A DNA stretch of 53,685 bases from an uncultured Prevotellaceae bacterium (GCA_902762565.1 CACWOS010000042.1:1-53685), one strand, 5' to 3'; numbered from the stretch's first letter, positions 25,577 through 33,279 are shown. The notes: generated by a model not told the origin, from the letters alone. Numbers and translations: made by a program.

Positions 25577-26209
25577 TCACTGCTTGCCAGATTCCACATT
25601 CTTAGTCCACTCCTTGTCTCGCAGATAGACGAAGAGATAGTTCCGTGAATTAGGGTCACCCTGCATTCGCTGTACATGAGCGAACGCTGCCAACCGCTCG
25701 TCATCAGAGAGTTGCCTCCAAGCATCGAAAGCCTGCGATTCGTTGTTACCAACCTTTACATAGACAGCTTTCATCCGCTCAAAGGATGATGTGACATCAG
25801 CGGCATCGAAATCGCAGGAATCGTCAGAATCGCCGGAACAAGACGATACATTGTTAGCTACTGATTCGTTCGCATCATCAGCATCCGCTTTCTGTTTGGA
25901 ATTAGTAGCATTCGCTGCGTTCGTTTTCTTCGCAGGGTTGTTAGCGGCATTGCCGTTTCTTGCAGTCCTGCTTTTGGCACTCTCGCTGCACTTACGGCTT
26001 TTCTCCTCTGATGCCATTCGCTGCATGTCGAGGTCTTGTGCTATCAGATCAAAGAAAGTTTCCAGACGGATGTCATTAAGTTCCGTTCGTTTACCCTCGG
26101 TGGCATACGTAACCAAAGCCTTCACCAGTTTGCCTACTTCTGTACTCGGACGCTGGCATGCAACGACGAGTACGTTCGTTAAAAACGATATTCTTTCAAG
26201 TGATTTCAT
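25577..26209 (-). CDS. Hypothetical protein of mobile element, low-complexity middle
   Basis: A 210-residue protein with three parts: a folded N-terminal region (GKLVKALVTYATEGKR, then FFDLIAQDLDMQRM), a low-complexity Asn/Ala/Lys/Asp-rich stretch (about residues 75-135), and a C-terminal region (ERMKAVYVKVGNNESQAFDAW) ending in Lys-rich residues. The first part resembles DUF6291-type phage/element proteins, which often precede replication functions; the match is weak. It lies upstream of the oriT region on the relaxase strand and might be a relaxase accessory protein. Function unknown. Confidence 0.6.
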   Translation of the reverse strand: MKSLERISFLTNVLVVACQRPSTEVGKLVKALVTYATEGKRTELNDIRLETFFDLIAQDLDMQRMASEEKSRKCSESAKSRTARNGNAANNPAKKTNAANATNSKQKADADDANESVANNVSSCSGDSDDSCDFDAADVTSSFERMKAVYVKVGNNESQAFDAWRQLSDDERLAAFAHVQRMQGDPNSRNYLFVYLRDKEWTKNVESGKQ

Positions 26210-26240
26210 AATCGTAAAAAGTTAGAGGTTCTACAACTAG

Positions 26241-26624
26241 TTAATCATGCCACGAAGACTTGTTCGGCTTCCGTCTGTGCGAACAAAGGATTGCCTCGTT
26301 CTCTTCATCAACGGTAAGAGGCACGGCATTCTTGCGGTTCGCCTCCAGCCACTTGTCCAACTCATCTGAGAAAAGCACCCATCGCTTGCCGGGCTTCATT
26401 CCTGGCACTTCGCCCTTCTGCAACTTCATGTAGAGAGTGTTCAGGGGCATGCGAAGATAGTCTGCGGCCTCTTCGACATTCATCGTGCGACGTAACTTTT
26501 CCATCTTGTGCTGCGTTTGTCCTTTTTGAAGGTCCAGCAGGGCCACCTTCATGCCGATGACTTCATCCCGAAGCTCGGCAATGACCTTTGGCAGGTCATT
26601 AAACGTAATTTCGCTATTTACCAT
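26241..26624 (-). CDS. Excisionase-like helix-turn-helix DNA-binding protein
   Basis: A small HTH_17/MerR-like protein. A coiled N-terminal region (LPKVIAELRDEVIGMKVALLDLQ) precedes MNVEEAADYLRMPLNTLYMKL and KRWVLFSDELDKWLE, the helix-turn-helix and wing of excisionase-family proteins from Bacteroidetes elements. I chose the start at 26624 (MVNSEITF) over 26657 because the promoter-like element has its -7 box at 26655-26662, so 26657 would lie upstream of the transcript start. Likely role: excision directionality or control of the element; it may bind the operator shared with the integrase promoter. Confidence 0.75.
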   Translation of the reverse strand: MVNSEITFNDLPKVIAELRDEVIGMKVALLDLQKGQTQHKMEKLRRTMNVEEAADYLRMPLNTLYMKLQKGEVPGMKPGKRWVLFSDELDKWLEANRKNAVPLTVDEENEAILCSHRRKPNKSSWHD

Positions 26625-26654
26625 TATAAACGAATGAGAATTAGATCTCGGCGG

Positions 26655-26726
26655 CAAAGGAACTACATTATCAGCCGATTATCAAGGTAATGATGGATAA
26701 TGCATCAGTAATAATGATATAATGTG
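26655..26726 (-). promoter_or_regulatory. Promoter-operator A, before excisionase-like gene
   Basis: On the minus strand TTG (26685-26683), 20 bases, then TTCCTTTG (26662-26655). Upstream to 26726 the sequence is about 75 percent identical to promoter-operator B before the integrase, including a GATGCATTATCCATC imperfect palindrome. Identical spacing in both copies points to common control. Confidence 0.7.
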
Positions 26727-26862
26727 GATGCTGGTGATAACGAATGGACTTTCCTTGATAATGATGGTTGGAAAGGGGATAAGACCAGTACATGACTGAG
26801 CGGTTCTGATATGGTTGGATGGTTGCTGCTGGTTATTGGGACGGCTGAGGAAAACCCACAGA

Positions 26863-26910
26863 GACAAAACCGCCACACTGATCTTATTTAGTCAGTGCGG
26901 CGGCTTTGTC
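26863..26910. terminator. Strong hairpin terminator
   Basis: GACAAA-CCGCC-CACTGA pairs with TCAGTG-GGCGG-TTTGTC around a 9-base loop with single mismatched bases. It lies 24 bases after the stop of the membrane-protein gene (26935) on the minus strand. The rest of the 26625-26934 gap holds promoter A and nothing else that I recognise. Confidence 0.75.
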
Positions 26911-26934
26911 GTTAATAGTTATTCGCGGTTGGGC

Positions 26935-27714
26935 TTACTCTTCCTCCTGCCTTGCGGTTTGGGAATAGTGGAAAATGGTCGGGTCGTTTTCCTCGGGCTT
27001 GTCAATCTTGATATATCCCTTGTCACCGTTGGCTGTCAGGTTCTGGGCAATAGTTGTGTCCTTTACGTTCCTGCACAAATCCGGGAATAGCCTCACAATA
27101 AAACTGGCACAATTGTTACCATTGTAACCATTTTCCATGCCAAGACGTTTCGCTATATTCCAAATCAAGTGACTGATGTCGGTGTACTTGACGTTCATTC
27201 CCTGCTTCCATTTCCAGTTACGGCTCTTGGGCGTGTGGTGCCTGTCATTCATCCAGTCCTCAATCTCTATCCAGAGTGGCAGCATGTCTTCCTCCTCCAG
27301 AATCGGAGCCATCACCCAATAGATGTAGTCGTGTATGGCCTCCTTCCGTTTCTGTATGATTTCCTTGGTGATGACCAGACTGTTCTCCACGCTCTGGGCA
27401 TAGATTTCCTGATGCTTCTCTTCTTCTGCCTGTCTGGCTTCTGCACTTGGTTCACTTGGTTTGGATAGGACGGACTTTACTGGTTTCTTCACCAACAGGT
27501 CGCCTAAACCTGACAACAGGGAGTAGCAACCTACAGCCAAGGACTCCAGCAACAGGAAGCATGAGACGAGAAGAACACCATACGGAATAAGGTGACTCAT
27601 TCCATAGAGACGCGCTGCAGCCATATACGAGACCAGCAGCATTAATACACTGATGGCCACGATGAACGCCGTTGCATCCATCGTGGCTCTTGAAACTTTT
27701 GCAATATTTCTCAT
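26935..27714 (-). CDS. Hypothetical membrane protein of mobile element
   Basis: A 259-residue protein with two N-terminal membrane helices (about residues 14-35 and 43-68), a Lys/Glu-rich linker, and a soluble C-terminal domain with WVMAPILEEEDMLPLWIEIEDWM and WNWKWKQG-like aromatic blocks. Similar two-helix proteins accompany integrases of Bacteroidetes elements, but I know of no function. It is transcribed after the integrase (94-base gap) from its own promoter-like box and followed by a strong terminator, so it may form its own unit. Confidence 0.65.
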   Translation of the reverse strand: MRNIAKVSRATMDATAFIVAISVLMLLVSYMAAARLYGMSHLIPYGVLLVSCFLLLESLAVGCYSLLSGLGDLLVKKPVKSVLSKPSEPSAEARQAEEEKHQEIYAQSVENSLVITKEIIQKRKEAIHDYIYWVMAPILEEEDMLPLWIEIEDWMNDRHHTPKSRNWKWKQGMNVKYTDISHLIWNIAKRLGMENGYNGNNCASFIVRLFPDLCRNVKDTTIAQNLTANGDKGYIKIDKPEENDPTIFHYSQTARQEEE

Positions 27715-27753
27715 TATTCTTCAAATTTATTATCGCCTGAAACAATCTGGGCG

Positions 27754-27761
27754 CAAAAGTA
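27754..27761 (-). promoter_or_regulatory. -7 box upstream of the membrane-protein gene
   Basis: TACTTTTG on the minus strand, 39 bases upstream of the start at 27714. No TTG at the expected distance, so evidence is the -7 box and position only. Confidence 0.4.
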
Positions 27762-27808
27762 CTCAATATTCATCAGTATTCATGACTTTGAAAATTATTC
27801 TTCAAAAT

Positions 27809-29002
27809 TTAACACTCCGATAAAGCCTTTTTAACCTCACCGACCTTCATCTGGGCGATTTTAGCTGATTTCAGGGTGATTTTGTCAACGGACTCGCGCT
27901 TGCTGGAGTCGGCCATGGCGGCATAGATCTGGGTCGTGGCGACGTTTTTGTGGCCAAGGATATGCTGGACGGTATAGACGCTGGTGCCGGCCTCAACCTG
28001 TAGCGAACCGAGAGTATGGCGGCTGCAATGATAGGTTATATGCTTGGTGATGCCAGCCTCCTTCAGCCAGTTCTTCAACGGAGCCTGAGTGAGGCTGTCG
28101 TTGAAGCCGACAAAGACCTTGTCTGTCGGTTTGCGGTTCTCATTGCCATCATTATAGCCTATCAGTTCCAGAGCCTCGTTACTGATGGGGTTATTCACCA
28201 GTTCCTTGGTCTTCTGCATACGGAGGGTGATGTACATGGAACCGTCGCCATACGGTTGAATCTTGTCCCAGGTCAGCTGCTTGATGTCACTCTTGCGTAG
28301 TCCTGTCAAACAAGAAAAGAGAAAGGCCTTCTTCAACACGGGCGAAGAGCATGGCGTATTAGCGAGATTGACGAGTTCCTGACGAGACAGATGCTCCTTT
28401 TCCGTAGGGATGGTGTCGATGCGCTCCAAAAAGCCGTTGGGATTCTCCAAGATCTTGTGTTCGCGGTAAGCGGTATGGAGTACAGCCCTAAATGTTGACC
28501 AGTAGCCAGCTATACTATTTATATGTAAGGTGTACTCCGTGTGTTTGAGTTGGTGGGCGGTCATCAGGTACTCCTTGAACTTGTTGCACAGGTCAACGTT
28601 AATCTCATCGAAGCGGCACTTGCCATTGCAGAACTGCTTGAAATGCAGATAGACATTCTCCCACTTCGTGTTCTTCTTGTACGCCTTTTCCTTGAAATAG
28701 TCGAGGAAGCTGGCCTTCATCTTCTCCTTGTCGAAGAAGTCGTAGCGCTCGTTGACAATGCTCTCATAGCGACGGCAGCGCAGGGCCTCGGCCTTCTCGC
28801 GCATTCGGTCGTTATAGTCCTTCTCGCGCTGGCTCTTCGGCTTGGCATAGATGTAAATGCCCAGCGATTCGTGGCGCATAACCTTCATTGTTGACTCGTC
28901 GCGATAACCTGGATAGTAGTCCAGATAGAACGATAGTTGTTCTCCGTTTTTGATTTTCCGTGTTCGGAGTGTCACGGTCTTACAAATGTTACTCATATAC
29001 AT
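27809..29002 (-). CDS. Tyrosine recombinase / site-specific integrase
   Basis: A 397-residue Bacteroidetes-type integrase. The arm-binding domain (residues 10-75), the SAM-like core-binding domain (95-200) and the catalytic domain (205-390) are in order. Catalytic residues are present: Arg236 (TGLRKSD), His325 and Arg328 (HCSRH), His351 (LGHKN) and Tyr360 (TQIYAAM). It integrates and excises the element at att sites. Either M1 or M3 may be the start. A full promoter (TTG-N20-TAATTTTG) lies 48 bases upstream and shares an operator with the excisionase-like gene. Confidence 0.9.
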   Translation of the reverse strand: MYMSNICKTVTLRTRKIKNGEQLSFYLDYYPGYRDESTMKVMRHESLGIYIYAKPKSQREKDYNDRMREKAEALRCRRYESIVNERYDFFDKEKMKASFLDYFKEKAYKKNTKWENVYLHFKQFCNGKCRFDEINVDLCNKFKEYLMTAHQLKHTEYTLHINSIAGYWSTFRAVLHTAYREHKILENPNGFLERIDTIPTEKEHLSRQELVNLANTPCSSPVLKKAFLFSCLTGLRKSDIKQLTWDKIQPYGDGSMYITLRMQKTKELVNNPISNEALELIGYNDGNENRKPTDKVFVGFNDSLTQAPLKNWLKEAGITKHITYHCSRHTLGSLQVEAGTSVYTVQHILGHKNVATTQIYAAMADSSKRESVDKITLKSAKIAQMKVGEVKKALSEC

Positions 29003-29049
29003 TATTATATTTTAGTGAATATTCTTGGTGAAGCTTTTCTTCACGGGGT

Positions 29050-29123
29050 CAAAATTACCTCATTATTCCCCGATTATCAATATTATTACGCATAATGCGT
29101 CAGTAATTGACAGATAATGTTGG
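29050..29123 (-). promoter_or_regulatory. Promoter-operator B, before integrase gene
   Basis: Minus strand: TTG at 29080-29078, 20 bases, TAATTTTG at 29057-29050, a perfect Bacteroidetes promoter. Upstream lies the palindrome ACGCATTATGCGT. The block 29062-29123 aligns with 26667-26726 (promoter A) with the same spacing of all elements. Confidence 0.75.
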
Positions 29124-29227
29124 TTAGTGAGGTGCTGACCATGATAACGCTGATTCTGATTGTTTATAATCAGTGGATTTACTTGGTTATTCATACAAGG
29201 GAGTAGCTGCCAAATTGGGCCAGTCTT

Positions 29228-30175
29228 TCAGCCATTACCCTGTCGAAGTCCACTTTTGGTATCAGATTCTTCACGCCCACCTTGAACCTTGACCGTGGAG
29301 ATATTACTCTTCTTGGAAATGATGCCAACATTGGCAGTACTCATCCCGTACTTCTCGGCGGCTTCCCTTGCCGTGTAGTAGCTGTCATCACTCATCAGGT
29401 CGGTGCGTCTCAACTGCTCAAAGTGGTCTTTGGAGTAGTAGGTCTGGCCATACTCACGCTTTGTCGGAATATGATGGCGATAGGCGTTGGAGCGGACAGA
29501 TGCAGCACTCATGCCGTAGAGTTCCTGAGCCTCCTTCATAGTCAGCCACTCACTGACAGCCTCCACATCAGCCGACTTGCCAAACAATGCGTCCATGTGC
29601 TTGCGGCTGTAGTAGTTCATCCCAGCAATCCTACATACTGGCACTTGGTTCCGTTTGGCGGAAGTATAGAGCCACGATTTCTTGACCTTGTATATTCTCA
29701 TGACCTCCTCGCCGGAAATGTAATCAAGCACTTCTGATTCTTGGGCATTGTTCTGAGCAGTCATGGCATTTGCCTTACTTTCCTTTGTCGTTTGGGTTGT
29801 GGATTTCTTCGGCCTATTCGTCGGCAGTACTCTGTGATATGGATTCCCTGCCAGCATCTTCTCAATATCTGCCTTGCGGATAAAAGCCATGCGACTGCTG
29901 ATTCTCGATGCTACCAGCTTTCCCTCGTTCACCAACTTGTAAACATACTGCCGAGAACACCCCATAAGTATCGCCGCTTTGGCAAACGTCAGGTATTCCT
30001 GATTCTGTAACCCAATGACAGGCTCCACGGCATTCATAAAATTCTGCTGCCGCTTCTTCCTGGCTTCCTTCGCCTTCGTCTGACACTCCTCGCAGCAAAA
30101 CTTCTGCATTCCGCTCCTTGCCACGAACTCCTTCCCACAATACTTGCACTTTCTAATTGCTTTCATTTTCAACAC
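29228..30175 (-). CDS. Zinc-finger and multi-HTH DNA-binding protein, C terminus frameshifted
   Basis: A 315-residue protein. The N terminus has a four-Cys finger (Cys10, Cys13, Cys27/28, Cys31). Three to four HTH_17/excisionase-like units follow: AKAAILMGCSRQYVYKLVNEGK, EVMRIYKVKKSWLYTSAKR, KEAQELYGMSAASVRSNAYR and REAAEKYGMSTANV. A Thr/Lys-rich linker separates the first unit. The last 18 codons are off frame: removing one copy of a 7-bp tandem duplication at 29279-29292 gives a smooth end (STVKVGVKNLIPKVDF...) with a stop at 29191. Likely a regulator of the element, expressed from a promoter at 30395-30425 with a long leader. Confidence 0.75.
   Translation of the reverse strand: MLKMKAIRKCKYCGKEFVARSGMQKFCCEECQTKAKEARKKRQQNFMNAVEPVIGLQNQEYLTFAKAAILMGCSRQYVYKLVNEGKLVASRISSRMAFIRKADIEKMLAGNPYHRVLPTNRPKKSTTQTTKESKANAMTAQNNAQESEVLDYISGEEVMRIYKVKKSWLYTSAKRNQVPVCRIAGMNYYSRKHMDALFGKSADVEAVSEWLTMKEAQELYGMSAASVRSNAYRHHIPTKREYGQTYYSKDHFEQLRRTDLMSDDSYYTAREAAEKYGMSTANVGIISKKSNISTVKVQGGREESDTKSGLRQGNG
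29279..29292. repeat. 7-bp tandem duplication causing a frameshift
   Basis: ACCTTGA occurs twice in a row (29279-29285, 29286-29292). One copy restores the reading frame of the HTH gene to a longer, more protein-like C terminus of about 30 residues. Confidence 0.8.
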
Positions 30176-30236
30176 TCTTTTGATGGTTTTACGTTCATTT
30201 TCTTTTTCCCTACCGTTGAGTCAACCATGCTTCACG

Positions 30237-30352
30237 TTTGTCACCCTATGTCAACTCCGTCCACACTATGACTTTCTCCGAATCCGCCCGTCTCGTTTTG
30301 TCACTCTTTGCATCCCGTCGTAACCCTTTGTCAACTGAGTCCGCAGAATGAC
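30237..30352. repeat. Iterated TTTGTCA-containing direct repeats in leader
   Basis: Two copies of a unit of about 27 bases: CTATGTCAACTCCGTCCACACTATGAC (30246-30272 region) and CTTTGTCAACTGAGTCCGCAGAATGAC (30326-30352 region), plus two TTTGTCAC boxes at 30237 and 30297. They lie in the 200-base leader of the zinc-finger/HTH gene near the element's right end. The rest of the 30176-30518 gap shows the promoter below and nothing else. Confidence 0.65.
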
Positions 30353-30394
30353 GATTTTCAGGCCCCGTAAATTCCTCGCGGTAGAAATGCGTTG

Positions 30395-30425
30395 CAAAAA
30401 TATACTGAAATTCGGTTACTACCAA
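30395..30425 (-). promoter_or_regulatory. Promoter of the zinc-finger/HTH gene
   Basis: Minus strand: TTG (30425-30423), 20 bases, TATTTTTG (30402-30395). Full match to the Bacteroidetes consensus. It gives a leader of about 210 bases that contains the direct repeats. Confidence 0.7.
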
Positions 30426-30518
30426 ATTCCAGCCATCAAGTGTTAAAAATCAAAAGTTACTGAAAATGAGTGTTTTACAAATAGATAGTATTAGATATTT
30501 ATGGTTGTTTATACCCTT

Positions 30519-31052
30519 TTAGATACAATAAGAGAACGCTTCACTTCCAATGCTCGTCACGCTATTAGGGATGGTGACGGAGGTGAGGCCAGAGCAACCA
30601 TAGAAAGCTGAGCTATATATTACTTTTATTCCATCGGGAATGCTGTATGAACCACTAAAAGGTATCGGAAGATAAGCAAATAATGTGGAATTGTAGACAG
30701 GAGAGGTAAGGCCAGAGCAACCCTCGAAAGCATAACTACCAATACTTGCCACGCTGTTCGGAATGGTGACAGAGGTTAGGCTATAGCAATCTCTGAAAGC
30801 ATTACCTCCAATACTCGTCACACTGTAAGTAACATTATTATAAATGACAGACTCAGGGATAACTATACTTCCCGTATATTCATTAGAATAGGTATTGTAA
30901 GAAGGACCACGGTAAGTAACCGCCAACTCCTTACCATCATTAATGTAATTGTAATAAATGGTTTTACCATCAGCATTCTGAACTGCAATGTCGTGAGCAC
31001 TTGCCACCATTGGCAGCAACATCAAAACGAGTAATAGTAATTGTTTCTTCAT
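30519..31052 (-). CDS. BspA-type leucine-rich-repeat surface protein, apparently C-truncated
   Basis: A 177-residue protein with a signal peptide (LLLLVLMLLPMVASA), a strand-rich N-terminal segment and three LRR_5 repeats of the TpLRR/BspA kind (SVTSIGGNAFRDCYSLTSVTIPNSV and variants). The last repeat stops after SEAFSYC with Ile-stop, exactly where a further SGLTSVTIP unit would be expected, and no C-terminal sorting domain is present. It therefore seems cut short at the right end of the mobile element. BspA-like proteins bind host proteins or other cells. It has a complete promoter at 31084-31113. Confidence 0.75.
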   Translation of the reverse strand: MKKQLLLLVLMLLPMVASAHDIAVQNADGKTIYYNYINDGKELAVTYRGPSYNTYSNEYTGSIVIPESVIYNNVTYSVTSIGGNAFRDCYSLTSVTIPNSVASIGSYAFEGCSGLTSPVYNSTLFAYLPIPFSGSYSIPDGIKVIYSSAFYGCSGLTSVTIPNSVTSIGSEAFSYCI

Positions 31053-31083
31053 AATCTTTATTGTTTTAGTTGTTATTTGTTTG

Positions 31084-31113
31084 CAAAGTTAATACAAATA
31101 TTTGAAAATACAA
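31084..31113 (-). promoter_or_regulatory. Promoter of the BspA-like gene
   Basis: Minus strand: TTG (31113-31111), 19 bases, TAACTTTG (31091-31084), 32 bases before the start codon. Full consensus match. Confidence 0.75.
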
Positions 31114-31362
31114 AAAGAAACGTGGACAATTTACTTCGTCTTCGTTTCATCTGGTATCGGCAAACACCATGTCATCTTCAACGAGTAAAAGCCCACGCCA
31201 TTGGCGTGAACTCCAACTTCAGTTCTTGATGACTTGTGAAATTTTGCCGATTTCGATGAAACAAGAATCTAAAAGTGGATATTCATCCTATATGTCCGTA
31301 TATCTATTTCCTAGCCCATAGGCATCATCGTTTTTAGGGTTCAACATTTGTTTAACTGTTTG

Positions 31363-31393
31363 CAAAGATAAGCAATAATTTCAAAAATTCCAA
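31363..31393 (-). promoter_or_regulatory. Full-consensus promoter without a recognised gene
   Basis: Minus strand: TTG (31393-31391), 20 bases, TATCTTTG (31370-31363). Downstream there is only a 19-codon ORF (MLNPKNDDAYGLG...) and, at 31194-31208, the palindrome CACGCCATTGGCGTG. It could drive a small RNA or be the remnant of a lost gene in the 784-base gap 31053-31836. Confidence 0.55.
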
Positions 31394-31578
31394 ATTATTC
31401 GACGAATATTTACTCTTCGAGCCCAACACACGGGGATATAGCCATAAGGGAGTCTGGAACGTTGTCCAATACTTTCGGAGTAATCGGAAATACTCCAAGA
31501 GTATTCAAAATTTCTTTCGGAGTAATAACTCAAGCAGGTGTTTGAGCTGGCGGTCCGAAGGCTTCAACCTAGTGACGC

Positions 31579-31712
31579 GAAGGAAGCGGGCGCATTGTCC
31601 GAAGGAAGCGGACGCCCCTTCCGCTACGTGCGGACGGGGCGCGAGAAGGAAGCGGAAGGGCCTTCCGCCCGTAGCGGACGTTTCCTGATCTGATTTAGTG
31701 ACGTTTCCTGAT
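31579..31712. repeat. GC-rich intergenic repeat cluster
   Basis: GAAGGAAGCGG occurs at 31579, 31601 and 31645; GCGGAAGGGCCTTCCGC forms a near-perfect palindrome; ACGTTTCCTGAT is repeated at 31678 and 31701. The stretch is far richer in G+C than its surroundings and can form several hairpins. Confidence 0.65.
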
Positions 31713-31732
31713 TTATGTTGACTGCTGCGTAT

Positions 31733-31802
31733 AACACCTCCCCTCATCCCGTCACAAGGCTCAAATGCCGATTCAGAAAGGGATTGGAGCACGGGAGGTG
31801 TT
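31733..31802. repeat. Inverted repeat downstream of the STN-hydrolase gene
   Basis: AACACCTCCC (31733-31742) and GGGAGGTGTT (31793-31802) are perfect complements around a 50-base loop; CTCCCTAATACCTCCCT follows. It lies 35 bases after the stop at 31837 and may act as a terminator or be part of a small repeat element. Confidence 0.5.
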
Positions 31803-31836
31803 GTCCTAACTCCTCCCTAATACCTCCCTTGATATG

Positions 31837-33165
31837 TTATTTATAGAGTGACTTGAGGGCTTCGTCAGGCTCGATTTCAATCTTGCTCTCGTCGAGCATG
31901 GAGCGATCGAGGCCAAAGACGTCGATGAAGAAGTTGTAGACGGCATTGCGCTTGTTTTCGCGGAAGTCATGGCGCTCGTTAGGCAAATGGACATTGCGTA
32001 CCTTGTCCTTAGCATCGTAGAAGCCGTAGATGCGTTGCAGATAGGGGAATTCGAGGGTGGGAACGGAGCTGGTCCAGTCGCCACCATCGCTGACAATCAG
32101 CATGGGTTTGGGAGCCATGATAGCAGCGAGTTCGGCCTCGCAGGTACCACCAGCAGCGAGTTGAACGGGTTTGCCACTCTCGCAGGGGCAACCTCCATCG
32201 AAATGCGAAGCGAGATGAACCACAGGTGCTGAGGCTGTGACGCGTTCATCGAGCAAAGACAACAGAACGGTATGCGTACCACCACCAGAGCCGCCCATAA
32301 CGCCAACGTGTTCAGGGTCGATGTCTTTACGGTTTTTGAGCATCCAGTCGAGAAGGATATAACCACAAGCAGCCTGATAGACGTGGGCACGACTGGTGTG
32401 GTGAGCCTCAGCGCCTACCTCCTTCTCACTTTCGCCCCAACCATAGAGGTCGAAGTCGACACAGACGGCACCCATACGAGCCAAGGTGCCTAAGCGTTGT
32501 TGTTCGTCCTTGCGATAACGATAAGGCCAATGGCCGTCTGGACAAACGATAAGAGCGTGCTTGCCCTTCTTGAGCGAGGCATAGATGGTGCCAAAGAGGT
32601 GCTGGCCTGGCGTCAGTTCGATGCAGATGTTCTGTGTGGTATAGCCATCGTGCTTGCGGACCTTCGACAGGATGACGGGGCGTTCCTTTGTGCCCGCTGG
32701 TTTTCCAGCGGTTTTCATGACGCACGAATCAAGGAAGGCATCGAGCTCCAAACGCTGGCGAACCTCACGACGAAGCGAGTCGCGACGAGCCTCCCACTGC
32801 GCCTTGTTGTTATATAAGGACGACAGATAGTCGAGCATCATCTTACCCTCCTGTTCATGACGTCGCGGATACTCATACAATTTGATTTTATAGAGATTGC
32901 CACTTTGCTTCCACCAATTCCAATCGTAGTATTTGCAGATGTTGTCGAGCGTCATCTCCAGCGAATAGGGACGTATGCGGAAGTCAGCATACGGCAGTCG
33001 CTTACCAACGGTATCAACGTTGCTGTCGAACTTGAACTTCACACCAAAACGACGTGCAACGTCCTTCATCAGGTCGTTGACACTACGCTCGTATCGCGTC
33101 TCAAATGTCTGTGCTCCAGCGACTAAGGGCAGGAAAGCACAAAGGAAAAACAGGAACTTCTTCAT
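31837..33165 (-). CDS. Secreted STN-domain protein fused to alpha/beta hydrolase
   Basis: A 442-residue protein with a signal peptide (FFLCAFLPLVAGAQ). Residues about 22-95 look like an STN/FecR-C-terminal-type domain (VNDLMKDVARRFGVKFKF, SLEMTLDNICKYYDW), which is usually found in TonB-dependent transporters and anti-sigma factors. The rest is an acetyl-xylan-esterase-like hydrolase with nucleophile motif GVMGGSGGGTH, an acid after MLIVSDGGDW and His in NERHDF. It probably acts in the periplasm on a plant-polysaccharide ester or small substrate. Divergent from the GH3 gene, with 148 bases between starts, suggesting shared regulation. Confidence 0.78.
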   Translation of the reverse strand: MKKFLFFLCAFLPLVAGAQTFETRYERSVNDLMKDVARRFGVKFKFDSNVDTVGKRLPYADFRIRPYSLEMTLDNICKYYDWNWWKQSGNLYKIKLYEYPRRHEQEGKMMLDYLSSLYNNKAQWEARRDSLRREVRQRLELDAFLDSCVMKTAGKPAGTKERPVILSKVRKHDGYTTQNICIELTPGQHLFGTIYASLKKGKHALIVCPDGHWPYRYRKDEQQRLGTLARMGAVCVDFDLYGWGESEKEVGAEAHHTSRAHVYQAACGYILLDWMLKNRKDIDPEHVGVMGGSGGGTHTVLLSLLDERVTASAPVVHLASHFDGGCPCESGKPVQLAAGGTCEAELAAIMAPKPMLIVSDGGDWTSSVPTLEFPYLQRIYGFYDAKDKVRNVHLPNERHDFRENKRNAVYNFFIDVFGLDRSMLDESKIEIEPDEALKSLYK

Positions 33166-33279
33166 ATACTATAAAGACTCATGACGTTTCGTTTTGTCGT
33201 CAGTCTTTTTTTAACATGAATTACCATGAATGGAACATAAATTTTCAGAAAATAGTCGTGATGATTCATGTTTTTTTCG

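Larger units (their letters stand above)
21434..30518. mobile_element. Integrated mobilizable element (approximate limits)
   Basis: Between the polyene operon and the carbohydrate locus lies a run of accessory genes: AlbA_2 protein, MobV-type relaxase with candidate oriT, excisionase-like HTH protein, membrane protein, tyrosine integrase and a zinc-finger/HTH protein. No conjugation (type IV secretion) genes are present, so it would need a helper element. The right side abuts a BspA-like gene that ends in mid-repeat at about 30519, suggesting a junction there. No flanking direct repeat was found, so the left limit is uncertain (before 21434 or near 23200). Confidence 0.6.

Noticed and set aside
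25383-25580. 65-codon frame in the oriT-like region
   Set aside because: It covers the inverted repeats and has no protein-like pattern; the sequence is better explained as a transfer origin.
31579-31712. CRISPR array
   Set aside because: Repeats are short (11-12 bases), irregularly spaced and without unique spacers of constant length; no cas genes.
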